Assembly: GCF_001643235.1 (NCBI RefSeq) | Contig: NZ_LQWY01000073.1 | Location: 62,001 to 126,000 of the forward strand | Length of the DNA: 64,000 bases | DNA from: Domibacillus aminovorans | GTDB taxonomy: Bacteria > Bacillota > Bacilli > Bacillales > Domibacillaceae | Reading direction: 5' to 3' | Part shown: in pieces, positions 8,486 through 15,893 of the stretch | Numbering within the stretch: position 1 is the first letter of the stretch | Layout: every line of letters starts with the position of its first letter | Notes under the pieces: model-generated | The model's database searches: none | What the model was told of the DNA's origin: nothing | Seen by the model: only the letters and a program-made list of their open reading frames with translations | Made by a program: the position numbers and the translations under genes

Positions 8486-8848
8486 GTGGTAACGATGACG
8501 GCAGAAGTAACGGGGAAAGTTTTATGTATCCGGCTTGGGGGAGAATTGGATCACTATTATGCGGAGCAAGTAAAAGAGTTCGTTGTGTCGGAAATGGAGA
8601 CGCACCAAACGCAGCATTTAATCTGGAATTTAGCAGGACTCAATTTTATGGACAGCTCTGGACTTGGTGTCATTCTTGGCCGTTATCGTCAGGTGAACGA
8701 AATGGGCGGCAATGTGACGGTATGTGGATTGTCTACGCAAGTAAAGCGGCTTTTTCAGTTGTCAGGCTTATTTAAAATTATGTATGTAGAGTCAACTGAG
8801 CAAGATGCATTGCGCAGATTGGGGGAAGAACCATGCAAAACGTTATGA
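8486..8848 (+). CDS. spoIIAA: Anti-sigma-F factor antagonist SpoIIAA
   Basis: A 120-residue STAS-domain protein. Ser58 in NFMDSSGLGVILGRY is the residue phosphorylated by SpoIIAB; the unphosphorylated form frees SigF in the forespore. GELDHYYAE near the N-terminus is the conserved nucleotide-phosphate loop region. The start is a GTG, 8 bases after GGAGG; an internal ATG at 8495 is less well placed. It overlaps spoIIAB by 16 bases and begins the three-gene operon spoIIAA-spoIIAB-sigF. Confidence 0.95.
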   Translation: MVTMTAEVTGKVLCIRLGGELDHYYAEQVKEFVVSEMETHQTQHLIWNLAGLNFMDSSGLGVILGRYRQVNEMGGNVTVCGLSTQVKRLFQLSGLFKIMYVESTEQDALRRLGEEPCKTL

Positions 8849-9273
8849 ATTTGTCCTTTAACGCACTCGGTGAAAATGAAGGATTTGCCCGTGTAGCTGT
8901 TGCGGCATTTGCAGCAAAATTAAATCCGACAATGGACGATCTTGCAGAATTAAAAACGGCAGTGTCAGAAGCGGTAACGAACGCGATTATTCATGGTTAT
9001 GACAGCAATCCTGGAGGTATCGTCTACATTACTGCTACGATCGATGATGGTGAAATTGATGTTATAGTCCGTGATGAAGGGCGTGGCATTCATAACATAG
9101 AAGAAGCGAAAGAGCCATTGTTTACAACGAAACCGGAAATGGAACGAGCCGGTATGGGCTTTACGATTATGGAGCATTTTACTGATATGCTTAATGTGGA
9201 ATCAAGCACCTCGACAGGTACAATTGTCCGGTTTAAAAAACGGCTTGCCGGAAAGCGTGTCCGTTGTGTGTAA
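8833..9273 (+). CDS. spoIIAB: Anti-sigma-F factor and serine kinase SpoIIAB
   Basis: A 146-residue GHKL-type kinase. The N-box is VSEAVTNAIIHGYDSN, the G1 box is VRDEGRGI and the G2 region GMGFTIM with the lid segment PLFTTKPEMER before it. It binds SigF as a dimer and phosphorylates SpoIIAA on Ser58. Length equals B. subtilis SpoIIAB. Its start lies within spoIIAA (GGGGGAAGAACC before ATG), so synthesis of the two partners is coupled. Confidence 0.95.
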   Translation: MQNVMNLSFNALGENEGFARVAVAAFAAKLNPTMDDLAELKTAVSEAVTNAIIHGYDSNPGGIVYITATIDDGEIDVIVRDEGRGIHNIEEAKEPLFTTKPEMERAGMGFTIMEHFTDMLNVESSTSTGTIVRFKKRLAGKRVRCV

Positions 9274-9288
9274 CGGAGCGTCCGTCGT

Positions 9289-10026
9289 ATGAAACAAGCT
9301 GTTCAGCTGTCTGATAATGAAGTGAAATCGCTCATTGCAAAAAGTCAGTCTGGGGACACACAAGCGAGAAACAAGCTCGTTGAATGGAATACAAGACTCG
9401 TTTGGTCAGTAGTACAGCGCTTTTTAAACAGGGGGTATGAAGCGGACGACTTATTTCAAATTGGCTGCATCGGTTTGTTAAAGTGCATTGATAAATTTGA
9501 TCTCTCATACAATGTAAAGTTTTCCACTTACGCGGTGCCGATGATCATTGGAGAAATTCAACGTTTTTTACGCGACGATGGGGAAGTAAAAGTAAGCAGA
9601 CGGTTAAAAGAAACGGCGGGGAAAATAAGACGTGAACGTGAAGAGTTTACCGGCCAATTTGGACGCCCACCGACCATTTCAGAGCTGGCAGAACGGCTTG
9701 ATATTTCAGTAGAAGAAGCTTTAATGGCACAGGAATCAGCTCGAAAGCCCGCGTCGATTCACGAAACGGTGTATGAAAATGAAGGAGAACCGATTACACT
9801 GCTCGATCAGCTGGCTGCACCGGATGTGCAATGGTTTGATACGCTCGTTTTAAAAGAAGCGGTGGAAAAATTAAATGAGCGGGAACGGCTTATTATTTAT
9901 TTGCGCTATTACAAAGACTGTACACAGGCGGAAACAGCCGCACGCATAGGTATTTCACAAGTACAAGTGTCGAGGCTGGAAAAGCAGATTATTCGCAGTA
10001 TGCGTAATGACATGAATAAAAAGTAA
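9289..10026 (+). CDS. sigF: RNA polymerase sigma-F factor
   Basis: A 245-residue SigB/F/G-type sigma factor. Region 2 contains YEADDLFQIGCIGLLKCID, region 2.3-2.4 is KFSTYAVPMIIGEIQRFLRDD, and region 4 ends with the helix-turn-helix TQAETAARIGISQVQVSRLEKQ. Gene order after spoIIAB and before spoVAA identifies it as SigF, the first forespore sigma factor. It has a modest ribosome site (GGAGCG, ten bases before ATG), perhaps relying on coupling with spoIIAB, which ends 15 bases upstream. Confidence 0.95.
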   Translation: MKQAVQLSDNEVKSLIAKSQSGDTQARNKLVEWNTRLVWSVVQRFLNRGYEADDLFQIGCIGLLKCIDKFDLSYNVKFSTYAVPMIIGEIQRFLRDDGEVKVSRRLKETAGKIRREREEFTGQFGRPPTISELAERLDISVEEALMAQESARKPASIHETVYENEGEPITLLDQLAAPDVQWFDTLVLKEAVEKLNERERLIIYLRYYKDCTQAETAARIGISQVQVSRLEKQIIRSMRNDMNKK

Positions 10027-10058
10027 GGAGCACGGGGAAACTCCGTATAAAGCGGAGG
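10013..10058 (+). promoter_or_regulatory. Possible SigG promoter of spoVAA with a short SD-pairing arm
   Basis: TGAATA (10013-10018), 18 bases, GAAACTC (10037-10043, 4 of 7 to CATACTA). CTCCG (10041-10045) can pair with CGGAG (10053-10057), which is part of the spoVAA ribosome site GCGGAGG. The same CTCC could instead pair with GGAG at 10027-10030. Only five pairs and a weak -10, so this is the poorest member of the set. Confidence 0.4.
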
Positions 10059-10066
10059 TGCTAGAT

Positions 10067-10663
10067 GTGGATGAAACGATATATATTAGCTTAAAACGCC
10101 ACATTCGTCTCGATCAGCGGTGCATTTCTTTTTTTGATGTGGCAGATGTGCAGGCGAACGAATATATGCTCCCTGTGCTTGAAAAGATTGTTGTGAAAAA
10201 GGTGTCTCCTTCAGCGGGAAACATTGTTGTTGTGACGATTCTAGACGTCATTGATGCGATGAAAGAAGCGTTGCCGGACGCCAAAGCGGTTATTGCGGGT
10301 GATACAGAAGCAATTGTCAGTCTGCAAAGTGCTGAGGTGCCATCTCCACTTTGGAAAGTGATATTTGTTTGGATTTTGCTATTTACTGGTGCGGCACTGA
10401 CGATCATGAATTTTCATGAAGATGTGTCGATGCAAAAAGTGCATATCATGCTGTATGAAATCATTACCGGAACGAAAGTTGAAAAACCATTAATGTTGCA
10501 AATACCTTATTCAATCGGTCTTGGTCTCGGCATGATCCTCTTCTTTAACCGGCTTTGGCAAAAACGGTTGAATGAGGAGCCGGGGCCTCTTGACCTGGAA
10601 ATGTTTAAATACGAAGAGGATATCAATGGGTATCTCGCAGCGAATGAAAAGGAACAGAAATAA
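10067..10663 (+). CDS. spoVAA: Stage V sporulation protein AA
   Basis: About 198 residues. The N-terminal half is a soluble domain; two membrane segments follow (near residues 105-122 and 145-160). The segments ALTIMNFHEDVSMQKVHIML and LLQIPYSIGLGLGM, the second after TGTKVEKPL, are strongly conserved in SpoVAA. The protein is part of the spore inner-membrane channel machinery for dipicolinic acid. The GTG at 10067 is chosen, 8 bases after GGAGG; the GTG at 10058 lies in the ribosome site. It follows sigF after 40 bases. Confidence 0.88.
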   Translation: MDETIYISLKRHIRLDQRCISFFDVADVQANEYMLPVLEKIVVKKVSPSAGNIVVVTILDVIDAMKEALPDAKAVIAGDTEAIVSLQSAEVPSPLWKVIFVWILLFTGAALTIMNFHEDVSMQKVHIMLYEIITGTKVEKPLMLQIPYSIGLGLGMILFFNRLWQKRLNEEPGPLDLEMFKYEEDINGYLAANEKEQK

Positions 10664-10664
10664 A

Positions 10665-11081
10665 ATGGAAACCCCATTTCTTCTTTTTTTAGGACTAGCA
10701 GGGGGACTTGCAACTGGTGCCGGCTATGTCGCGTTCATTACAGTACTTGGCGTCGTTCCACGTCTTATGTCTGCAACGAAAACAAAACCATTTATTCATG
10801 TATATGAACTGGCGCTCGTTTTGGGTGTTCTTGTGGGAACGTGTCTGCATATCTTTTCCGTGCAGTTATCGTTCCCTGCTTTTACGACCGCATTTATTGG
10901 TTTATTTAGCGGTTTATTCATTGGAATGGCCGCGGCTGCTTTAACGGAAGTATTAAACGTGTTTCCGATACTAGCCCGCAGAATCGGTGTATTTGCGAAA
11001 GTCAATCACTTAATGATGGCTGTGGCGATTGGGAAAACAGTCGGTTCGCTTATTCAATGGATCTTTTTTTCGCCGCTTTGA
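10665..11081 (+). CDS. spoVAB: Stage V sporulation protein AB
   Basis: About 138 residues, nearly all in four hydrophobic helices. Recognised from GLATGAGYVAFITVLGVVPRL and AALTEVLNVFPILARRIG, both hallmarks of SpoVAB. The ATG lies 1 base after the spoVAA stop with AAAGGAA upstream, so the two are coupled; longer in-frame starts would run into spoVAA. It works with SpoVAA in the spore inner membrane, though its exact role in calcium-dipicolinate transport is not settled. Confidence 0.9.
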   Translation: METPFLLFLGLAGGLATGAGYVAFITVLGVVPRLMSATKTKPFIHVYELALVLGVLVGTCLHIFSVQLSFPAFTTAFIGLFSGLFIGMAAAALTEVLNVFPILARRIGVFAKVNHLMMAVAIGKTVGSLIQWIFFSPL

Positions 11082-11092
11082 AAGGAGGCTGT

Positions 11093-12514
11093 ATGATGAC
11101 CATTTATCCGAATGAGATCGATACATATTTAGAAAAAGAAGCAGGGCTCAGCAAAAGTTTTGATGTTGGTGTCAGAAAACTGATCATTGCCGATGAGCCG
11201 CTCCATCTTTATTTTGTTAATGGGTTATGTGAATCACGATTTATTATTGAATTGATCGAGTCTCTTCTGGCGATTGAGAAAAAACGAAAAGAAACAACAG
11301 CAGAACTTGTGAAAAATCATCTTGTCAATCAATCGGTTGAAGAAGTGACCGACCAAACGAAGCTGCCGCTTTTTTTATTGTCCGGTCTCATTGTGATTGC
11401 AGTACCAGACGGGTTATTTGCGGTAGATGTGCGCAGTTATCCAGGGCGTCAGCCGGAAGAGCCGGATACGGAAAAAGTGGTGCGAGGCTCGCGCGACGGC
11501 TATGTGGAAAACATTATTGTGAACACGGCACTCACGAGACGGAGAATTCGAAACGGCCAACTGCGCTTTGAAATGATGAAAGCAGGTACCGTGTCTCAAA
11601 TAGATGTCGCTGTTGGTTATATGGAAGGCACTGCGAATCCAGAGCTTGTGAAAAAGATAAAAACAGAAATCGAAAAAATTGATGTTGACGGTGTTCCAAT
11701 GGCGGACAAAACGATTGAGGAATTCCTTGTCAAGCAGCGCTATAATCCGTTTCCACTCGTTCGTTATACAGAACGGCCCGATATAGGTGCAGCCCATTTA
11801 CTGGAAGGACATGTGCTTTTGTTCACTGACACATCGCCAGCTGTTATGATCATGCCCGCTACTTACTTGCAGCATTTACAGCATGCAGAAGAGTATAGAG
11901 AGCTTCCAGCAGCTGGTACTTTTATTCGAATGCTTCGTTTTATCGGTGTTTGGCTGTCTCTTTTTTTATTACCACTATGGTTCTTATTTGCGGAGCATCC
12001 AGACATGCTGCCGAAAGCACTCTCATTTATCGGACCGAATGAAAAAACAAACATTCCACTTGCTGTGCAAATTTTAATTGCCGATGTGGGTATTGAGTGG
12101 CTTCGCATTGCGGCGATCCATACGCCGCAGCCGCTTTCGACCGCGATGGGACTTGTTGCTGCCGTCATGATTGGCCAAATCGCGATCGACACCGGTCTTT
12201 TTGTCCCGGAAGTCATTTTGTATACGGCGCTTGCCGCCATAGGTACATTTTCAACACCAAGTTATGAACTAGGGATTGCGAATAAAATGGCACGAGTCTT
12301 TTTAATTCTCGCGGTTGTTTTTTTCGGGCCGGCCGGATTTGTGATCGGCACTACACTCATATTGTTGTTTCTCGTCCGTTTGAAGCCGTTCGGAACGCCT
12401 TATTTATGGCCGCTTATCCCGTTCGACGCTAAGTCCTTAGGGACGATATTGATTCGCAAACAGGCACCGGAACAATCAGGAATACCGGAAATTAACCGGG
12501 CACCTTCTGATTGA
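11093..12514 (+). CDS. spoVAF: Spore germination protein SpoVAF (GerA-type)
   Basis: About 473 residues with a soluble N-terminal domain to about residue 280 and 4-5 membrane helices in the C-terminal part (from WLSLFLLPLWFLF on). TALTRRRIRNGQLRF and the GPNEKTNIPLAVQ loop are typical of GerAA/SpoVAF proteins. In B. subtilis it forms a 5AF/FigP ion channel that speeds germination. Start at ATG 11093 or 11096, both after AAAGGAGG. It follows spoVAB directly; spoVAC, spoVAD and spoVAE, which lie between them in B. subtilis, are absent here. Confidence 0.9.
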   Translation: MMTIYPNEIDTYLEKEAGLSKSFDVGVRKLIIADEPLHLYFVNGLCESRFIIELIESLLAIEKKRKETTAELVKNHLVNQSVEEVTDQTKLPLFLLSGLIVIAVPDGLFAVDVRSYPGRQPEEPDTEKVVRGSRDGYVENIIVNTALTRRRIRNGQLRFEMMKAGTVSQIDVAVGYMEGTANPELVKKIKTEIEKIDVDGVPMADKTIEEFLVKQRYNPFPLVRYTERPDIGAAHLLEGHVLLFTDTSPAVMIMPATYLQHLQHAEEYRELPAAGTFIRMLRFIGVWLSLFLLPLWFLFAEHPDMLPKALSFIGPNEKTNIPLAVQILIADVGIEWLRIAAIHTPQPLSTAMGLVAAVMIGQIAIDTGLFVPEVILYTALAAIGTFSTPSYELGIANKMARVFLILAVVFFGPAGFVIGTTLILLFLVRLKPFGTPYLWPLIPFDAKSLGTILIRKQAPEQSGIPEINRAPSD

Positions 12515-12533
12515 CCGGTGTTTTCTTCGTGTA

Positions 12534-12562
12534 TTGAGAAGGCAGTCAATGTATGGTATAGT
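12534..12562 (+). promoter_or_regulatory. Sigma-A promoter of lysA
   Basis: TTGAGA (12534-12539), 17 bases, TATAGT (12557-12562). Spacing is ideal. The leader is only about 45 bases, too short for a lysine riboswitch. Confidence 0.7.
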
Positions 12563-12613
12563 ACTTTTATTCTGATGCTGAGTCTTAGCATAATGTTAAA
12601 AGATCGGGGCGAT

Positions 12614-13939
12614 ATGATTATGCATACATATGGAACGGCGGCCGTCAACACGCGCGGCCATTTAGAAATTGGGGGCGTCGATGTTGTTGAACTGGCGGCA
12701 CAATACGGAACACCGCTTTATTTATACGATGTGGCGCTCATTCGTGAACGTGCAAGAGGATTTAAGCAAACATTTGATAAAATGGGTATTACAGCGCAAG
12801 TAGCGTATGCAAGTAAAGCGTTTGCTTCTGTTGCGATGATGCAGCTGGCCGAGCAGGAAGAGCTGTCGCTTGATGTCGTATCCGGTGGGGAACTGTATAC
12901 CGCTCAAAAAGCTGGATTTCCGGCAGAACGTATTCACTTTCACGGAAATAATAAAAGCCGCGAAGAATTAGAAATGGCGTTCGATGCTAATATCGGTTGT
13001 ATTGTCGCCGATAACTTTTACGAACTGGCATTAATTGATGAAATTAGTCAGTCACGCAAACAAAAAATGAGCATTTTGTTGCGTATTACGCCAGGTATTG
13101 AAGCGCACACACATGATTACATTTTAACTGGACAGGAAGATTCAAAGTTCGGTTTTGATTTAAACAACGGGCAGGCAGAAGAAGCACTTGTGATGGCCGT
13201 GGAGAAACCGTTCATCAACGTGCTCGGCTTACATTGTCACATCGGTTCACAAATTTTTGAAACGACAGGCTTTACACTGGCAGCGGAAAAAATTATCGGG
13301 AAATTGGCAGATTGGAAAGAACGTCTCGCATTTGAATCGACGGTTTTAAATCTTGGCGGTGGCTTTGGCATTCGATACACGGCAGAAGATGATCCGCTTG
13401 AGCCTGCTGCGTATGTGGAAGAAATTATTCGTAAAGTTCAGGAAGAAACGAAGCGGTTTGGCATGACCATGCCGGAAATCTGGATTGAACCGGGCCGTTC
13501 ACTTGTCGGGGATGCTGGTGTTACCATTTATGAAACAGGTTCGGTGAAAGATGTGCCGAATGTACGCAAATACATAGCGATAGATGGCGGCATGAGCGAC
13601 AATATCCGTCCGGCTTTATATGAGGCAAAATATGAAGCGGTCCTTGCTAACCGAGTAAACGATCCGATAGAGGAAATTGTATCCATCGCCGGGAAATGTT
13701 GTGAGTCAGGTGATATGCTTATTTGGGACTTGCCGCTTCCAAAAGCAGCAGCAGGTGACTTATTAGCTGTGTTCTGTACAGGCGCATACGGCTATTCAAT
13801 GGCGAATAACTATAACCGTATCCCCCGTCCGCCTGTTGTATTTGTCGAAAATGGTGAAGCGAAGATCGTTATTCGCCGTGAAACATACGAGGATCTGATT
13901 AAACTGGACTTGCCGCTTCAATTGCCACAGATGAGTTGA
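12614..13939 (+). CDS. lysA: Diaminopimelate decarboxylase
   Basis: About 441 residues; converts meso-diaminopimelate to L-lysine with pyridoxal phosphate. VAYASKAFAS carries the PLP lysine; HCHIGSQI, NLGGGFGIRY, the specificity segment EPGRSLVGDAG, CCESGD and GAYGYSMANNYN are all present. The ATG at 12614 is used because the first residues then match HGHLEIGGVD of B. subtilis LysA; upstream in-frame ATGs lie inside the promoter. As in B. subtilis it stands beside spoVAF. Likely monocistronic, or with the tiny gene after it. Confidence 0.94.
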   Translation: MIMHTYGTAAVNTRGHLEIGGVDVVELAAQYGTPLYLYDVALIRERARGFKQTFDKMGITAQVAYASKAFASVAMMQLAEQEELSLDVVSGGELYTAQKAGFPAERIHFHGNNKSREELEMAFDANIGCIVADNFYELALIDEISQSRKQKMSILLRITPGIEAHTHDYILTGQEDSKFGFDLNNGQAEEALVMAVEKPFINVLGLHCHIGSQIFETTGFTLAAEKIIGKLADWKERLAFESTVLNLGGGFGIRYTAEDDPLEPAAYVEEIIRKVQEETKRFGMTMPEIWIEPGRSLVGDAGVTIYETGSVKDVPNVRKYIAIDGGMSDNIRPALYEAKYEAVLANRVNDPIEEIVSIAGKCCESGDMLIWDLPLPKAAAGDLLAVFCTGAYGYSMANNYNRIPRPPVVFVENGEAKIVIRRETYEDLIKLDLPLQLPQMS

Positions 13940-13954
13940 AGGGATGGTACAGTG

Positions 13955-14041
13955 ATGAAAAGTAATGTGATTTTGCTTATTTTGCTAATGTTGATGGCGC
14001 TCGGTTGGGGCGTATATTACTGGGCTTTTATTGTGAATTAA
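13955..14041 (+). CDS. Hypothetical 28-residue membrane peptide
   Basis: ATG at 13955 to TAA at 14039 encodes a peptide starting MKSNVILLILLMLMALGW and ending YYWAFIVN. Nearly the whole chain is one hydrophobic helix with a short positively charged N-terminus, so an N-in single-pass topology is likely. A purine-rich GAAGGGATGG lies 6-15 bases upstream and the start is 15 bases after the lysA stop, so it could be translated from the lysA mRNA. No function can be assigned. It could be a chance ORF; conservation in relatives would decide. Confidence 0.45.
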   Translation: MKSNVILLILLMLMALGWGVYYWAFIVN

Positions 14042-14051
14042 AGGAACTACC

Positions 14052-14083
14052 TTGCGAACGTAAGACCGTTTTAGTAATATAAT
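14052..14083 (+). promoter_or_regulatory. Likely sigma-A promoter of ribT
   Basis: TTGCGA (14052-14057) with TAATAT at 14075-14080 (17 bases), or TATAAT at 14078-14083 (20 bases). The first spacing is normal. Confidence 0.5.
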
Positions 14084-14098
14084 AGGAGTGACGAAATC

Positions 14099-14122
14099 AT
14101 GCAGGTAAATCCTGCTAATTGA
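14099..14122 (+). CDS. Possible 7-residue leader peptide upstream of ribT
   Basis: A good ribosome site (AGGAG at 14084-14088) is followed after 10 bases by ATG and the peptide MQVNPAN, ending 13 bases before the ribT start. Inside it GCAGG (14101-14105) and CCTGC (14111-14115) form a 5-bp hairpin. It may be a translated upstream ORF that couples or attenuates ribT, or chance. Confidence 0.35.
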   Translation: MQVNPAN

Positions 14123-14135
14123 AGAGGGATTTTAT

Positions 14136-14504
14136 ATGCTGATTCGATATAAAAAGTCGTTTAAGAAGATTGCGATGGGACTGCTTTCGTATATGCCGCG
14201 GGAAAAAGAATTGAAAACGCTCAAGGAAACGATGGAGTGTTACGAATCAAATGATGACTGGCAGTTGTATTTATGGAAAGTGGATGAAGACATTGTGGGC
14301 GTTGTTGGCGTCGTAATCGAGCAAAAAAAAGTAGAGATTTTACACATTGCGGTCAATCCGTCTTACCGCGATGAAGGAATTGGAACAAAAATGATCGGTG
14401 AAGTTAAAAAAGCGCATCCGGATTTAAACGTAGTACCGGGCGAAATGATAAGCCGTTTTTACGAAAAGTGCACAAAAGAAGCCGGTAAAGGCAGCCGTTT
14501 ATAA
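14136..14504 (+). CDS. ribT: GNAT-family acetyltransferase RibT
   Basis: A 122-residue GNAT fold. IGMLGLLSYMP-type N-terminus (KIAMGLLSYMPREKE) and LYLWKVDEDIVGVVGVV are near-identical in type to B. subtilis RibT. The acetyl-CoA loop is NPSYRDEGIGTKM at about residues 76-88. RibT is the last gene of the riboflavin operon in B. subtilis and its substrate is uncertain. Here it has its own promoter and no ribDEAH upstream; the neighbours ypuF and scpA downstream are as in B. subtilis, so the four biosynthetic genes have been lost from or moved away from this spot. Confidence 0.9.
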   Translation: MLIRYKKSFKKIAMGLLSYMPREKELKTLKETMECYESNDDWQLYLWKVDEDIVGVVGVVIEQKKVEILHIAVNPSYRDEGIGTKMIGEVKKAHPDLNVVPGEMISRFYEKCTKEAGKGSRL

Positions 14505-14527
14505 CGGCGCCTTCCCGGCTTTTTTTA
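14479..14527. terminator. Long bidirectional terminator between ribT and ypuF
   Basis: Three stacked stems, AAGCCGG/CCGGCTT, AAGGC/GCCTT and GCCGTT/AACGGC, give about 18 pairs around a TAT loop (14500-14502), followed by a T run. The two convergent stop codons lie inside it and overlap by 6 bases. Confidence 0.9.
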
Positions 14528-15014
14528 ATTGGATCGCAAGCTTACGTGCTTGGATGACATCAGATCGGTCGCGAAGCTTATGTTTTTCAGATAAAAACTG
14601 TTCATTTAGCTCCGGTTGAAACGTTTGGGTGAATTGGTCAAGTTCATCAGTTAACAGCCCATCTATAATCGGAATCGGCAGCGGTGAAAAAGGCATGCCG
14701 TTTTGAAGGCGATTAAGCGATTTTTGAATCACTGCTGTAAAACGATCGGCATCGATGCCGAGACGGGTAAGTTCATGCTGTCTTTTTGAAAAACAATCTA
14801 TCGCTTTTTCCGCCATTCGCTTGGCTCCATTTACGTTACCGCGACGGTAATGGTAAAGATAGACAGCCGATTGAATTAAACCTACCCAGACGGAATCACG
14901 TGCACCGTCTGTTTCTTTCCAATGTTCTTCGAGCAGTTCATGACATTCAAAGTAATCACGGTCAATATGAAAATGTGCCAAAAAAGCAAGATACGGCACA
15001 GGATATGTGTACAT
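14499..15014 (-). CDS. ypuF: DUF309 protein YpuF
   Basis: A 171-residue protein of the DUF309 family. The hallmark is FHIDRDYFECHELLEEHWKE near residue 15, followed by a second helix DSVWVGLIQSAVYLYHYRRGN, forming a compact helical bundle. No biochemical role is established for the family. It is transcribed against ribT and divergently from scpA, with 144 bases between their starts. Ribosome site GGGGG lies 8 bases before the ATG. B. subtilis has ypuF in the same neighbourhood but transcribed together with ribT and scpA, so the orientation here is different. Confidence 0.8.
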   Translation of the reverse strand: MYTYPVPYLAFLAHFHIDRDYFECHELLEEHWKETDGARDSVWVGLIQSAVYLYHYRRGNVNGAKRMAEKAIDCFSKRQHELTRLGIDADRFTAVIQKSLNRLQNGMPFSPLPIPIIDGLLTDELDQFTQTFQPELNEQFLSEKHKLRDRSDVIQARKLAIQLKKAGKAPL

Positions 15015-15158
15015 TGTTTTCCCCCAGTCAACTAGTCGGATTTAATTTAGTTTAGCACGGTTCATTCACATCCTCAACTAGAAAATGTCGAAAGTGAATG
15101 TGAAATATACTATACTTTAGTTTATGCAAAAAAGGTACCGGGAAACAGGAGATAGGAA

Positions 15159-15893
15159 ATGGAATATAAAGTAAAGATTGATTCCTTTGAAGGACCACTT
15201 GATCTGCTTCTTCATTTAATCAACAAATTAGAAATTGATATATACGATATCCCAGCTGCAGAAATTACAAATCAATATTTATTATATGTCAACACGATGC
15301 AGGAGCTTGAACTTGATATAGCGAGTGAGTACCTCGTCATGGCAGCGACGCTTATTGCGATGAAAAGCCGTTCACTTTTGCCGGATCATTCTTCAACAGA
15401 CGATGAATATGACGAAGAGGAAGATACGGGTGATGAATTGATGCACCGTCTTATTGAATACAAAAAGTATAAAGAAGCGGCTGTTAAACTGCAGGAATTG
15501 GAAAAAGAGCGGACAAAATTATTTTCTCGTTCGCCGGCTGATGCACTGTTTGCTCCGGTCAAAGAAGGTCCACTTAATGTGACGATTTACGATATGCTCG
15601 GTGCTTTTCAAAAAATGACACGCCGCAAGAAACTTTCTGTACCGAGACAGGCGACTGTCAGACGGGAAGAAATGTCTGTAGAGATCCGAATGAAGATGCT
15701 GATGAAAACATTGCATGATGCGAAGGTACCGGTTCTTTTTGAAGACTTGTTTCAGTCGCATGAGCGGGAGGAGCTCGTTGTCAGTTTTTTAGCCATTCTT
15801 GAGTTAATGAAACAAAATGAAATTACCGTTATGCAAAAAGGAAGTTTTGCTCAATTGTATGTGGTGTCTGGAGGAACAACGAATGACAAATGA
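15159..15893 (+). CDS. scpA: Segregation and condensation protein A
   Basis: A 244-residue kleisin. The N-terminal Smc-neck binding part has VKIDSFEGPLDLLLHLINKLEIDIYDIP split over residues 4-32, then SEYLVMAATLIAMKSRSLLP; the C-terminal winged helix binds the Smc head. ScpA, ScpB and Smc form the condensin that organises the chromosome. Upstream, TATACT (15111-15116) is a likely -10 with a poor -35. A 7-mer resembling a Spo0A box overlaps the promoter region (15086-15092) but is probably chance. It overlaps scpB by 11 bases. Confidence 0.94.
   Translation: MEYKVKIDSFEGPLDLLLHLINKLEIDIYDIPAAEITNQYLLYVNTMQELELDIASEYLVMAATLIAMKSRSLLPDHSSTDDEYDEEEDTGDELMHRLIEYKKYKEAAVKLQELEKERTKLFSRSPADALFAPVKEGPLNVTIYDMLGAFQKMTRRKKLSVPRQATVRREEMSVEIRMKMLMKTLHDAKVPVLFEDLFQSHEREELVVSFLAILELMKQNEITVMQKGSFAQLYVVSGGTTNDK

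Noticed and set aside
12500-12526. Possible terminator after spoVAF (CACC...GGTG, ACCGG...CCGGT)
   Set aside because: Stems of 4-5 bp with long loops and only a TTTTCTTC tail; too weak to call.
12515-12613. Lysine riboswitch upstream of lysA
   Set aside because: Only about 45 bases lie between promoter and start, and no L-box core is seen.
15086-15092. TGTCGAA (Spo0A box-like) in the scpA promoter region
   Set aside because: A 7-mer is expected several times by chance in 64 kb on two strands, and scpA is not a known Spo0A target. The 0A box before spoIIA is kept because that control is known.
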